From: Treponema sp.
GTDB lineage: Bacteria; Spirochaetota; Spirochaetia; Treponematales; Treponemataceae
Assembly (NCBI GenBank): GCA_018384055.1
Contig: JAHAZL010000056.1
Coordinates: 3,496 to 67,495, forward strand
DNA length: 64,000 nucleotides
Direction: 5' to 3'
In this document: in pieces, positions 35,319-44,795 of the stretch
How the letters are laid out: the number at the start of each line of letters is the position of its first letter
How positions within the stretch are numbered: position 1 is the first letter of the stretch
Made by a program: the position numbers and the translations under genes
Notes under the pieces: generated by a model
Database searches by the model: none
Seen by the model: only the letters and a program-made list of their open reading frames with translations
Told to the model about the DNA's origin: nothing

Positions 35319-35360
35319 GACACCGTGGATTTAAACGGTGTCTTTTCTTTCTCTTTTTCT
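35319..35360 (+). terminator. Rho-independent terminator of the FN3/TPR gene
   Basis: GACACCGT (35319-35326) and ACGGTGTC (35335-35342) form an 8-bp stem around eight bases, followed by a T-rich run. Confidence 0.88.
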
Positions 35361-35368
35361 TGATAATT

Positions 35369-35398
35369 TTTACACGCATAGTATTTTTTTTGTATTAT
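35369..35398 (+). promoter_or_regulatory. Promoter of the GH5 gene
   Basis: TTTACA (35369-35374), an 18-base spacer and TATTAT (35393-35398) lie 59 bases before the ATG. Confidence 0.55.
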
Positions 35399-35457
35399 CT
35401 GAATTACCATTGTTATATATTCAAAACAATTAATCGAAAAACATTTAGGAGATACTT

Positions 35458-36558
35458 ATGAATCTTGGAACAGGATGGAATCTTGGCAATACTCTTGACG
35501 CACACAATGCAGACACCTTTGAAAATGAACCTTCCAATACAGAAACAAGCTGGGGCCAGCCTGCAACAACAAGAGAAATGATAAAGGGCCTTGCAAACAG
35601 CGGGATAAAAACAATCCGCCTTCCCGTAAGCTGGACACCTCACATAAATGCAAACTATGAAATAAACGGACAGTGGATGGCCCGCGTAAAGACCATCGTT
35701 GACTGGTGCATCGAAGAAGGCTTGTATGTTATCCTCAACATACACCACGACAACTACATCAACGACAACATGGTATATGCTTTCCAGGGCTTCTACCCTA
35801 CGGAAAAGGGAAAGGCCATGTCCCTCAAATATATAGAGGCAGTTTGGACTCAGATAGCTATGGCCTTCAACAAAAAGAAATATGACAAAATAATTTTTGA
35901 AACTTTGAACGAACCTCGCCTCAGGGGGCATGAACACGAATGGAACATGGATCCTAAATGCGAAAAATGCCAGGAAGCAGCAAGAATAATCAACGAACTT
36001 AACCAGAAGGCTTTGGATACAATCCGCAGTTCAGGAGGAATCAATGCAGACCGTATGGTTATGGTTCCAGCCTATGTTGCATCTCCTTATGCAGCCTGGG
36101 ACAGCAGTTTCAAGTTTCCTGTTGACCCTGCAGGGAAAGGTAAAATTGCCCTTTCAGTACACATGTATACCCCTTACAACTTTGCAATGAACTGCGGCGA
36201 TGGAAGCTACAACAATTTTTCCACGCAAACAAAAGAAGAACTGGACAACCACTTCAACAGCCTTAAGTCAAACTTCATAGACAGGGGGTATCCAGTAATC
36301 ATCGGTGAATACGGCGCAACAAACAAGGGAAACAAAGCAGACCGCCTTGCCTGGTTTGAATACTATCTTAAGGAATCGGCATCAAGAGGAATTACTTCCA
36401 TTCTTTGGGACAACGGAACTGAAAACAACCACGAAAACCCTGCGGAATCATTCGGTTTTTTCAACAGAGAAACCTGTCAATGGTTCGACCAGGACATCAG
36501 GAATGTAATCATGGAAGCGGCAGAAGAAGGGGCAAGGAAACACGCCAATTCCAACTGA
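35458..36558 (+). CDS. GH5-family endoglucanase without signal peptide
   Basis: The 366-residue enzyme belongs to the cellulase family GH5 (subfamily 2/4-like). It has GWNLGNTLDA at the start, SGIKTIRLPVSW, IHHDNY, the acid/base glutamate E152 in ETLNEPR, the HMYTPYN histidine and tyrosine (235-237) and the nucleophile E284 in IIGEYGA. It should cleave beta-1,4-glucan or related hemicellulose. The catalytic domain begins at residue 3; an in-frame TAG lies three codons before the ATG and a strong AGGAG six bases upstream fixes the start, so there is no room for a secretion signal and the enzyme is predicted to be cytoplasmic. It stands alone between a terminator and the carD promoter. Confidence 0.93.
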   Translation: MNLGTGWNLGNTLDAHNADTFENEPSNTETSWGQPATTREMIKGLANSGIKTIRLPVSWTPHINANYEINGQWMARVKTIVDWCIEEGLYVILNIHHDNYINDNMVYAFQGFYPTEKGKAMSLKYIEAVWTQIAMAFNKKKYDKIIFETLNEPRLRGHEHEWNMDPKCEKCQEAARIINELNQKALDTIRSSGGINADRMVMVPAYVASPYAAWDSSFKFPVDPAGKGKIALSVHMYTPYNFAMNCGDGSYNNFSTQTKEELDNHFNSLKSNFIDRGYPVIIGEYGATNKGNKADRLAWFEYYLKESASRGITSILWDNGTENNHENPAESFGFFNRETCQWFDQDIRNVIMEAAEEGARKHANSN

Positions 36559-36559
36559 T

Positions 36560-36588
36560 TTGTAATTTTACAAAAAATGTGTTATAAT
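36560..36588 (+). promoter_or_regulatory. Promoter of carD with extended -10, near-leaderless
   Basis: TTGTAA (36560-36565), 17 bases and TATAAT (36583-36588) preceded by TG at 36580-36581 form an extended -10 promoter. Only nine bases separate TATAAT from the ATG at 36598, so the transcript would start two or three bases before it. There is no ribosome-binding site. Confidence 0.7.
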
Positions 36589-36597
36589 GATGAAACT

Positions 36598-37209
36598 ATG
36601 GCAAAACCAAAGACAGAATTTTTAGTAAACCAGACAATCGTTTACCCAAGCCAGGGAGTTGGTAAAGTAGTCGATGTATTCAAAAGAGAATTCAAAGGCG
36701 AAATGATTTACCACTACAAAATCTACATTGAAGTTTCTGATATGACAGTTACTGTTCCTGTAGACAATGCAAAGCTCCTTGGAATCCGTGCAATTGTTTC
36801 GAAAGCAGAAGCCAAAAAAGCTTTAGATTCCATAAGCGAAGATTACGAGCCACCTACATCTGACTGGAAACTTCGTTATCAGCAGAACCTTGACCTTCTT
36901 AAAAAAGGCACAATCGGTGACATTGCAGCAATCGTGCGCTGTCTTTACCACCGTTCAAAGGTAAAGGAACTTCCAATCCTTGAACGCAAGCTCTATGAAA
37001 ACGCAAAGACCCTTCTTGAAAACGAAATAGCAGAAGCATACGGGATTTCAGCTACAGAAGTTGAAACAATGCTTCATGCTAAACTTGAACCTCTCGGCCT
37101 CAAGATTGAAAAGAAGCCAGTCTATAACGACGAAGATGAAGACGAAGATGAGTTTGAAGAAGACACATCATCCTCTTCAAAAGATAATGATGACGACGAC
37201 GAGGATTAA
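36598..37209 (+). CDS. CarD-family RNA polymerase-binding regulator
   Basis: CarD/CdnL proteins bind the beta subunit of RNA polymerase and stabilise open complexes, mainly at rRNA and stress promoters. From ATG 36598 the protein has 203 residues. The N-terminal Tudor-like domain shows LVNQTIVYPSQGVGKVVDV and PVDNAKLLGIRAIVS; a helical DNA-binding C-domain follows (TSDWKLRYQQNLDLLKKG); the last 30 residues are almost all aspartate, glutamate and serine. The frame opens at 36577, but those seven codons overlap the -10 box, so 36598 is chosen. ispDF follows after three bases. Confidence 0.94.
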   Translation: MAKPKTEFLVNQTIVYPSQGVGKVVDVFKREFKGEMIYHYKIYIEVSDMTVTVPVDNAKLLGIRAIVSKAEAKKALDSISEDYEPPTSDWKLRYQQNLDLLKKGTIGDIAAIVRCLYHRSKVKELPILERKLYENAKTLLENEIAEAYGISATEVETMLHAKLEPLGLKIEKKPVYNDEDEDEDEFEEDTSSSSKDNDDDDED

Positions 37210-37212
37210 TCC

Positions 37213-38391
37213 TTGAAATCACTTTCACTTGTTCTTGCTGCTGCAGGTTCATCCACAAGGATGGGCCTTGGCAAAAAAAAAGAATATCTTGAAATGGCAG
37301 GCGGTACAGTTCTTTCTTGTGCCGCCCGCATTTTTTTAGAAGCAGCAGATTTTTCAACAGTAATAATTGCCATCCCACAAAACGGCCAGGAACAAGCAAA
37401 AAAAGCTTTTTTTGCAGACCCAGAAATTAAAAAACTTGTTCAGGGTAAAAATATACTTTTCATCGAAGGTGGAAATACAAGGCAATCCTCCGTTTACAGG
37501 GCTATAAAGGCAATACCAGAAAAAGATTCCATCGTCCTTATACATGATGCGGCACGCCCTTTTGTTTCAAAGGAAATCATTCATAATGTAATCAAGGCAT
37601 CCGATGAACACGGTGCGGCTGCACCAGGAATTCCTCCCGTAGATACACAGAAAGAGATATCAACTGACGGAACTATCAAGAGGCACCTTATAAGGAAAGA
37701 ACTGTGCGCAATTCAGACTCCGCAGGCATTTTCACTTAAGGAACTTTTGGAGTGCCATAAAAAAGCATCAGAAATTGATTTTGAATACACAGATGATACG
37801 GAAATATGGGACAGCTATCCTGAAATCACAGGCGGAAAAAAAGTATTTGTAGTTGAAGGAAGCAAGGACAATAAGAAAATCACCTTTGTCCAGGATATAC
37901 CGGGAAAACAAATCATGACAAAAATTGGAATAGGAACTGACCTACACCGTCTTGTTGAAGGAAGAAAACTTTTCCTTGGCGGAATCGAGATTCCGGCTGA
38001 AAAAGGCGAATACGGACATTCAGACGGAGATGTTTTGCTCCATGCAATCAGCGATGCCCTTCTTGGTGCAGCAGGACTTGGCGACATCGGGTCATACTTT
38101 CCTCCTGAAGACCTTAAATGGAAGGACGCAGACTCAAAGGACCTGCTGAAAAAAATATGGATCGACATCCGCAACGAAGGTTGGCAACTTAACAACCTTG
38201 ACTGCGTTGTAGAAACGGAAAAACCAAAATTTCTTCCATGGCGCGACAAGGTAATCGAGTCCATTGCAAAAACCCTAGAAGTTTCAAAAGACCAGATTTT
38301 CGTAAAGGCAAAAACAAACGAAAAGCAGGATTCTGTCGGAGCAGGCAACGCAATCAAAGCCTACTGTGTTTGTCTTCTTGAAAAACATTAA
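37213..38391 (+). CDS. ispDF: Bifunctional IspD-IspF enzyme of the MEP isoprenoid pathway (TTG start)
   Basis: The protein fuses 2-C-methylerythritol 4-phosphate cytidylyltransferase (residues 1-230; LAAAGSSTRMGLGKKKEYLE, IHDAARPFVS) with 2-C-methylerythritol 2,4-cyclodiphosphate synthase (residues 235-392; GIGTDLHRLVEGRKLFLGG with the zinc-binding D-x-H, then GHSDGDVLLHAISDALLGAAGLGDIG and DSVGAGNAI). Such IspDF fusions are known in several bacterial groups. Length 392 fits. It starts with TTG three bases after carD stops, with GAGGA eight bases upstream, so the two are cotranscribed. Confidence 0.96.
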   Translation: MKSLSLVLAAAGSSTRMGLGKKKEYLEMAGGTVLSCAARIFLEAADFSTVIIAIPQNGQEQAKKAFFADPEIKKLVQGKNILFIEGGNTRQSSVYRAIKAIPEKDSIVLIHDAARPFVSKEIIHNVIKASDEHGAAAPGIPPVDTQKEISTDGTIKRHLIRKELCAIQTPQAFSLKELLECHKKASEIDFEYTDDTEIWDSYPEITGGKKVFVVEGSKDNKKITFVQDIPGKQIMTKIGIGTDLHRLVEGRKLFLGGIEIPAEKGEYGHSDGDVLLHAISDALLGAAGLGDIGSYFPPEDLKWKDADSKDLLKKIWIDIRNEGWQLNNLDCVVETEKPKFLPWRDKVIESIAKTLEVSKDQIFVKAKTNEKQDSVGAGNAIKAYCVCLLEKH

Positions 38392-38423
38392 AGTTACCAA
38401 CAAAACCACATCCACCGACACCA

Positions 38424-38461
38424 ATAAAAAAACCTTGGAATGCCAAAGACACGCCAAGGTT
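38424..38461 (-). terminator. Terminator of the SpiroCoCo gene, may also work for ispDF
   Basis: AACCTTGG (38431-38438) and CCAAGGTT (38454-38461) form an 8-bp stem. On the minus strand it is followed by a T-run; on the plus strand the following bases are less T-rich, so termination of ispDF here is weaker. Confidence 0.75.
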
Positions 38462-38480
38462 TGTCAGCATCTAAAAAATT

Positions 38481-41400
38481 CTATTCATCTGTTCCAACTT
38501 CAAGAATAAGCTGAACAATATTTTCTTCAATGTTAAGGCTCTTTGCAATTTCTGCATTTGTCCATCCCTGTGCCTTAAGAGAAACAACGTTGCTTCTCAC
38601 CTGTGGAGAAATGTAATTGCTTCCTGTCTTGCCCTTTTTACCAGCAGCACCCTTAGATGCAACTGCATGGAGAAGTTCAAGCTGCTTTTCACCATCTGTA
38701 TAAAGTTTCTGAAGTCTCTCTTCAGTTGCAATGATTCCGTTCTTAGAATCATTGATTTCGTTGATGCGGGAATCAACTTCCATCATTATGTCTTTCAAAG
38801 AATTAACCTTGTCTACAGCCTCACTGATGATTTCCCCATTCTTAAGGATGTCATCCATATCCTTCTTGAGTTTATCCATTTTCTCAGGAATGCCGGCAAA
38901 CTCATTTGAGTAGTTACTCAAACGGTCTTCAAGAGCGGAAATATTCTCGAATGAATGATCAACGGCTTCTGCAACACGGTCAACTGTATCGCTCTTCTTT
39001 TCGATGCGGTCAAACTTGTTTTCCATGTCAGCCATTGCTTCAGTATACTTGCGGACATCAGACTGAATATTAATGAAGTCGTCGTTAATCTTCTGAATTT
39101 CAAGGATTTTTGCATCCATTCCGTTTGAAAGATTAATGAGGGTGTCAATCTTGTATTCAACGCTGTCAAGGCGAGATTTATCTGCACTGTAGGCATTAAG
39201 TTTCTGGTTTACATCATCGCTAAGATGTTCAAGCTGTCTGATCTGAGTTCCAAGATCATTGACCTTCGAATCAAAACTTCTGACAGAAGCAATCTTCTTT
39301 TCAAGTTCATCAATTGACTCATCCAACTGACGCTTGAGAATGTCTGCCTTGTCAAAGACAGAAGTTTCAGAAACAAACTGGGCAATGCTTTTCTTGATGT
39401 CGTCAACCTTCATCTGAAGATTGTTTGTTTCATCATTAAGTCTGTCTGTTGCACCCTGATATGCCTGTCTGTATTCCTCTGCCCTTTCAGTAAAGTTCTT
39501 TTTAAGGTCTTTGATTTTAAGCTCGGCATTTTTTGTCTGTTCTTCAGTATAACTCTTTACCTGATTGTAGAAAGTGTTGTACATGGTTTCAAAGTCATCA
39601 AGATGCTTTCTACTGTCACTGTCAAATGTATTGAGAATATCTCCCGCCCTCTTTGCTGCAACAGAGAAATCAGTCTGAAGTTCCTGAATCTTCTGTTCGT
39701 TTGTATCAGCAAGAGTCTTCAATTGTTCTTCAATCTGCTGGTAATAATCGTCATACTGTCCCTTAAGACGACTTTTCCATTCAGAGAATTCCTGAACGGC
39801 AGCATCGATTGTAGCGGACTGAGTCTGCTGTTTTGAAGAAAGGATTTCCTTGAATTCAGTAATCTTTGATTCAAGTTCGCGCTCGGTCTTTTCAAGGCTT
39901 TCGTTCATGCGCTTTCTGTAATCGGCGGATTCAGCCTTAAGTTCACCGTCAACACCTTCAATGGCCTTCTTGAATTCACCGCGATACTGTTCCATAAAGT
40001 CATGAATTTTCTGGTTAACGGAATTGATCTGTTCCTGAATTGTTGTTTGACCTGCAAGCAAAGCAGTCTGGAATTTCTTTTCCTGGTCCTGAGTCTTCTT
40101 CTGAAGGTCAAGAATGCGCTTTGAAAGTTCTTCTTCATACTGTCTTTCAAGGCCTGTTCTCTTTTCTTCATATTCAGCAGTAAAGTTCTGGAACTGAGCA
40201 TCAAAAGTATTCTTCCATGAAGCAAGCTTGGTAGTAACATCATCTTCACGCTTTGCAATGTCTGCAAGGAAAGCATCTTCAAATACCTTGACCTTGTTGC
40301 TGAGTCTTGCTGCTGAATCCTTCTTGATTTCATCAAGGGATGTCTGAACTGTTTCAAGTTCAGCCTTGACCTTCGCAAATTTTGAACCGAGTTCAGTTTC
40401 AAACTCAGACTGAAGTCTTTCCTGCGTCTGAGTAAACTTTTCAAAATCTCCCACAACTTTCTTCTGACTCTGCTCCATAAGCTTTCTAAGGGCAGATTCA
40501 AGTTTGTCTACATCAGCACCAGCGGAATTAAGCTTCTTGAAGCGGTACTCCATTTCCCTCTTGTAAACACCCAAAGTGTTGTCAAGTTCAGCCAGGTACT
40601 TTGTCTGCTTTGCATCGCATTCAGCCGCAATGTCACGGGAAGTACCGATGAGTTTTGCATCCATTTCGGCAAGACGAGAAGCAAGCTCTGCTGAGAAGCC
40701 GTCAAGCTTTTCCTTGTGGCTTGCAGTTTCAGTTTCAATTCTTTCAGCAACAATTCCTGACTGTTCCTGGATTGACTGGAACTTTTCCTGAATTTCATTT
40801 ATTACAGATGAAATGTTTTCATTGTAATTTTTTGCCTGTTCATCAAGTTCACCGAGGGTAGACTTTACATCATTATGCATCTGGTCTACGCGATCTTGAA
40901 CATCCCTCTTGTACTTATCCAGGTTGGCAGTACTAACTGCACTGAACTTTTCGTATGCAGCATTTTCTTCCTGTTCTGCCTTTTCAAGGATTGAATTGAA
41001 CATGCCGTCATAGCGTTCCCTAAGTGTGTCAGACTGCTTGTCAACGGATTCCTGGAGGGCTGCAAGTTTTTCTGCATTTGCCTTTGCATCCATATTGACA
41101 GAATTAACGGCAGTTTTTGCACTTTCTACTGCATCAGAAACCCTGTTCTGAACATCGGAAATTGTGTCGCGCATTTCAGAAACAAGCCTGTCTGCAGCTT
41201 CAGAGAACTGATCCTTTACATTATTGATTTCATTTTCTGCTTCCTGTTTAGCGGATGAAGTCTTTTCTAAAAGGCTAGTCTTGATTTCATCAACGAGTCT
41301 GATTGCATCAGACTTAACATTCTCAGCCCTTTCGTTGATTTCAGATTCAATAGCGCTTGCCTTTTCCGCGAGGGCATTGGCATTAGCTTCAATGAGTTCT

Positions 41401-44045
41401 TCAAGGGACTGACTCTTGTTTTCAAGGGCTTCCTTAAGGCTCTTTGTCTGGTCTTCAATTCTTGAAGTGTATTCGGAAGTAGTAAGTTTGTACTGCTCCA
41501 TTGCACCGTGAGTCTGGTTTTCAACATTGTTGACAAGTTCTGCAAGTTTGCCTTCAATTTCACCAGTGCGTTCGCGAAGCTGGCGTTCAAGATTTTCAGT
41601 CCTTTCTGCAAGTTCCCTTCTAAGAACATCAGTACGGTCTTCAATATCCTGAGTATAAGAAGATGTTGTCTCCCTGTATTTTTCAACAGCCTGTGCTGTC
41701 TGTTCCTTGACATCTTCTGTAAGGGCATTGAGTTTCTTTCTTACATCGTCTTCAAGGCTGTCAGTTCTGTTTTTGATTTCCGTAGAAATTGAAAGGGCAC
41801 GGTTGTTGAGTTCTTCGAGCTTTTTGCGGATCATGGTGTCAACTGCATCAGACTTGTCCGTCAAAGTTGTATTGAGGGTTGTGGTCCTCTGCTTGATTTC
41901 AGTTTCAATCTTTGAAATTGAATTTTCAAGGTTAGCATTTGCAGTTGAAGTCCTCTGTTTAAGTTTGTCTGCAAGTTCATCAAAATTCTTGTCGATGTCC
42001 TGGTCAACGGAAGCAATTTTCTGCTTGAGCTTTGCATCAAGATTTGCAGACTTGTCATTGAATAGGGAAATAAGTTTCTGAGCCTTTTCTTTCATTTCAG
42101 ACTCAGCATCGTCCGTACTAGTTTCAAGGGCATCCTTAAGGCTCTTTGCCTTCAGGTCGTAAGAAGCTTCAAGTTCACGGTTCTTGTCGTCAAACATGTG
42201 TATGACGGAAGTAGAAGTATCATTAAACTTCTGGTTCATTTCCTGGATTCTGTCTTCATAAGTTTTTGAGATTTCCTTCAGGCGACCATCGATGGAAGCA
42301 ACCATATCTCCGTATTTGTCTTCAAGTTCTTTTGAAAGGTTTTCAGTCTTCGAAACAAAATCATTTTCAAGAGCCTTTGTCTTGTCGTGGAAAAGAACAT
42401 CAAGGGATTCTGTTTTCTGAGAAAGGGCTGCATCAAGTTCTTCTACACGGGCTGCAAGTTTTTCTTCAAAGTCGTTTGTATTGGTATCGATTGCAGTATT
42501 GATTTTTTCTGTTCTTTCGCGAACGGCATTTTCAAAGGCGGCTGTCTTTTCTTCAAAGGCGGCAGAGCGTTCAGAGAAAACCCTGTCAAAATTATCTGTC
42601 TTGACAGTAAAGTCAGCCTTCATTGCATCAAACTTTGCAGAAAGAGTTCTTTCGAGGCTGTCTGCACGGTCGGTATATTCACTGTCAATCTGTGCGAGGC
42701 CAGAATTTAATTTTTCATTGAGGGCTTCTATGCGTCCGTCGATTCTTTCTTCAATTCCTGCAGTGCTGTTTTCAAGGTTGCTCTTGAATTCCGCAATGGC
42801 AGAATTGCATTTTTCGCTGATTTCGTAAGTGTTGTTTTCAAGGTCGGAACGGATGTCTCCTATTTTTTCCGCAATTTCATTTGTAATGCTGTCGGTTGTT
42901 TCGTTTACGCGTGCAGCAATTTCATCGATTTTGGAAGAAAGAGTTTCTTCAATGTTTCCGGTTCTTGAATCAACATCATTTTCAATGTCCGCAATCTTGA
43001 GTTCAATTTTGTTTCTGATGGAATCTGTTGATGCGTCAAGAATGGAATCAAAATTTTCAGAACGCTCCTTAAGGTCTGCTTCAAGAGAAGAGATTTTCTT
43101 TTCCCAGTTGTCGGAAAGAACGTTTGTACGGGCATCTAACATCTGCTGCATATTTTCAGTTCTTTCCTTAAATTTATTTTCAATGCCTGAACTGTATTCC
43201 TTGAAAGAATCTGTAAGTTCCTTGGACTTAACATTGAGGGCCTTCTGAGTTTCCTCAATCTTGGAATCAATCATGGCCGTAATCTGCTTTGCCTGAGCAT
43301 TAATTTCATTGAGGCATTCGTCAATTCTGTTCTGAGATTCCTGGCGAAGATTGCTGAAAGATTCATCTTCAAGTTTCTTTGCATTTTCTATGGCTGCAGA
43401 ATAGGCATTGCGGATGTCATCTTCAATCTTTTTCATGATGGCTTCATTCTGCTTTCTTGCAGTTTCTGTTGTTCCTTCAACTTCCTGAGCCCTTTCTTCA
43501 AAAGCCTTAAGGAGATCTTCACCGATGGTCTTGAGCTGCTCTGCATTTTTTGCAGAGAACTGCTTTACGAGTTCCCCAACCTTAGATTCAAGGATTTCTG
43601 CAGATTTCTGCTGCTTGTTAAGGCGGGCATTAACTTTGTCTATGAGGACTGCTTCATTCTTTACGGAGGCAAGATTCTGTTCAACGGCAGCAGTCATTTC
43701 CATAAGGTTCTTGATTACATTGTCATAAGACTGAATTTTTGCCTGTATGTTTTCAACTGCCCTTACAGGATCTTCAAAACTTTCAGTTGTATCCTTGCAT
43801 TCCCTGATCTGGTCTTCCATCCTGCTGATGGCAGCTTCAGTTTCAATCTTCTTTGTTTCGAGATCGTTGATGATGAATTTCTGGGACTCTATCTGCTGGT
43901 TAAAGTAGTCGTCAAATTCCTTTCTTCTTGCATCAGCATATCTTTTGACTTTTTCCATCTGACTTTCATTTTTATCAAGCTGACGAACTACAATGGAAAC
44001 AACCGCAGATAATATTACAGAGATAACAATTCCAATGATAATCAC
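38481..44045 (-). CDS. Giant SpiroCoCo-type coiled-coil membrane protein with C-terminal helix-turn-helix (GTG start)
   Basis: At 1,854 residues this is the largest gene here. An N-terminal membrane helix (IIIGIVISVILSAVVSIVV, 2-20) is followed by about 1,770 residues of nearly unbroken coiled coil. Imperfect units of the type 'ERTENLxxxLxxKTxxL' dominate residues 250-900. The last 45 residues form a helix-turn-helix (SNVVSLKAQGWTNAEIAKSLN) of the kind seen in resolvases and some regulators. The family is known in spirochetes; its function is not established to my knowledge. A rod of well over 200 nm is possible if fully extended, anchored in the membrane with a DNA-binding tip, so a role in chromosome anchoring or cell shape is inferred. 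The start is GTG with a GGGA site seven bases before. Confidence 0.88.
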   Translation of the reverse strand: MIIIGIVISVILSAVVSIVVRQLDKNESQMEKVKRYADARRKEFDDYFNQQIESQKFIINDLETKKIETEAAISRMEDQIRECKDTTESFEDPVRAVENIQAKIQSYDNVIKNLMEMTAAVEQNLASVKNEAVLIDKVNARLNKQQKSAEILESKVGELVKQFSAKNAEQLKTIGEDLLKAFEERAQEVEGTTETARKQNEAIMKKIEDDIRNAYSAAIENAKKLEDESFSNLRQESQNRIDECLNEINAQAKQITAMIDSKIEETQKALNVKSKELTDSFKEYSSGIENKFKERTENMQQMLDARTNVLSDNWEKKISSLEADLKERSENFDSILDASTDSIRNKIELKIADIENDVDSRTGNIEETLSSKIDEIAARVNETTDSITNEIAEKIGDIRSDLENNTYEISEKCNSAIAEFKSNLENSTAGIEERIDGRIEALNEKLNSGLAQIDSEYTDRADSLERTLSAKFDAMKADFTVKTDNFDRVFSERSAAFEEKTAAFENAVRERTEKINTAIDTNTNDFEEKLAARVEELDAALSQKTESLDVLFHDKTKALENDFVSKTENLSKELEDKYGDMVASIDGRLKEISKTYEDRIQEMNQKFNDTSTSVIHMFDDKNRELEASYDLKAKSLKDALETSTDDAESEMKEKAQKLISLFNDKSANLDAKLKQKIASVDQDIDKNFDELADKLKQRTSTANANLENSISKIETEIKQRTTTLNTTLTDKSDAVDTMIRKKLEELNNRALSISTEIKNRTDSLEDDVRKKLNALTEDVKEQTAQAVEKYRETTSSYTQDIEDRTDVLRRELAERTENLERQLRERTGEIEGKLAELVNNVENQTHGAMEQYKLTTSEYTSRIEDQTKSLKEALENKSQSLEELIEANANALAEKASAIESEINERAENVKSDAIRLVDEIKTSLLEKTSSAKQEAENEINNVKDQFSEAADRLVSEMRDTISDVQNRVSDAVESAKTAVNSVNMDAKANAEKLAALQESVDKQSDTLRERYDGMFNSILEKAEQEENAAYEKFSAVSTANLDKYKRDVQDRVDQMHNDVKSTLGELDEQAKNYNENISSVINEIQEKFQSIQEQSGIVAERIETETASHKEKLDGFSAELASRLAEMDAKLIGTSRDIAAECDAKQTKYLAELDNTLGVYKREMEYRFKKLNSAGADVDKLESALRKLMEQSQKKVVGDFEKFTQTQERLQSEFETELGSKFAKVKAELETVQTSLDEIKKDSAARLSNKVKVFEDAFLADIAKREDDVTTKLASWKNTFDAQFQNFTAEYEEKRTGLERQYEEELSKRILDLQKKTQDQEKKFQTALLAGQTTIQEQINSVNQKIHDFMEQYRGEFKKAIEGVDGELKAESADYRKRMNESLEKTERELESKITEFKEILSSKQQTQSATIDAAVQEFSEWKSRLKGQYDDYYQQIEEQLKTLADTNEQKIQELQTDFSVAAKRAGDILNTFDSDSRKHLDDFETMYNTFYNQVKSYTEEQTKNAELKIKDLKKNFTERAEEYRQAYQGATDRLNDETNNLQMKVDDIKKSIAQFVSETSVFDKADILKRQLDESIDELEKKIASVRSFDSKVNDLGTQIRQLEHLSDDVNQKLNAYSADKSRLDSVEYKIDTLINLSNGMDAKILEIQKINDDFINIQSDVRKYTEAMADMENKFDRIEKKSDTVDRVAEAVDHSFENISALEDRLSNYSNEFAGIPEKMDKLKKDMDDILKNGEIISEAVDKVNSLKDIMMEVDSRINEINDSKNGIIATEERLQKLYTDGEKQLELLHAVASKGAAGKKGKTGSNYISPQVRSNVVSLKAQGWTNAEIAKSLNIEENIVQLILEVGTDE

Positions 44046-44092
44046 TTTTTAATCCCACCCAATTTGATTATTCTTTTTGTATTCTTGACTGT

Positions 44093-44764
44093 CTATTCTA
44101 GCACGATTTTCTGCAACTGACGATAATTTTTAAATGATATGTCAGCTTCAGGTAGCTTTATGTTGAACAGTTTCTTAAACCCCTTAAGAATGTATGCCGT
44201 CTTCATTCCAGCACCTTTTGCTCCAAGAACATCATACTTTACACTGTTTCCAACATAAAGGATTTTATCTGCCGGAACCCCAAGCTTGCGCTCAAGTATT
44301 CCAAATGGATAAATCGAAGGCTTAAGGGCACCAGATTCTTCAGAACCAATGCAGACATCGCAAAGATCGCGGATTCCCCATATATCCCCTTTTTGTTCCG
44401 GTGGAAAGTCCGACAATATTCCGATTTTAAGGCCTGCATCTTTCATCGCCTTAATGCATTCGTAAGCATGTGGATATGGCTTTACTTTCTTAAAGAATTT
44501 TTTTAGACCGTCATAGCAGATATCATTGATGATTTCTTTTGCACGAGGACTTTTAATGGAAGACACTTCTGCAAGCATACGGGCCTGATACTCATAGAAA
44601 TCCGCAAGAGGCGCAGTTCTATGCATTATGTGCCTGGTCTTATTGAAGTGAATATAAAGCTTGAGGTTCTTGAGAACATGCAGCGGCATACGGATGAAAA
44701 GCTTCCACGAAGGATAAAGAGTTCCATCAATGTCAAATGCTACTGCCCGTATATCCTTGTACAT
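44093..44764 (-). CDS. HAD-superfamily hydrolase (phosphoglycolate phosphatase-like)
   Basis: The 223-residue protein carries HAD motif I AVAFDIDGTLYPS (nucleophile D10, acid D12), motif II ILSDFPPE, motif III lysine in GALKPSIYPFG and motif IV VGNSVKYDVLGAKGAGM. A helical cap lies at about 30-110. It probably removes phosphate from a small metabolite; the substrate cannot be read. It is last in the minus-strand TonB operon, 31 bases after the TonB-like gene, and no terminator separates it from the SpiroCoCo gene. Confidence 0.88.
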   Translation of the reverse strand: MYKDIRAVAFDIDGTLYPSWKLFIRMPLHVLKNLKLYIHFNKTRHIMHRTAPLADFYEYQARMLAEVSSIKSPRAKEIINDICYDGLKKFFKKVKPYPHAYECIKAMKDAGLKIGILSDFPPEQKGDIWGIRDLCDVCIGSEESGALKPSIYPFGILERKLGVPADKILYVGNSVKYDVLGAKGAGMKTAYILKGFKKLFNIKLPEADISFKNYRQLQKIVLE

Positions 44765-44795
44765 GCTCCTATTATAGTAGGAAATTCGCTAAATC

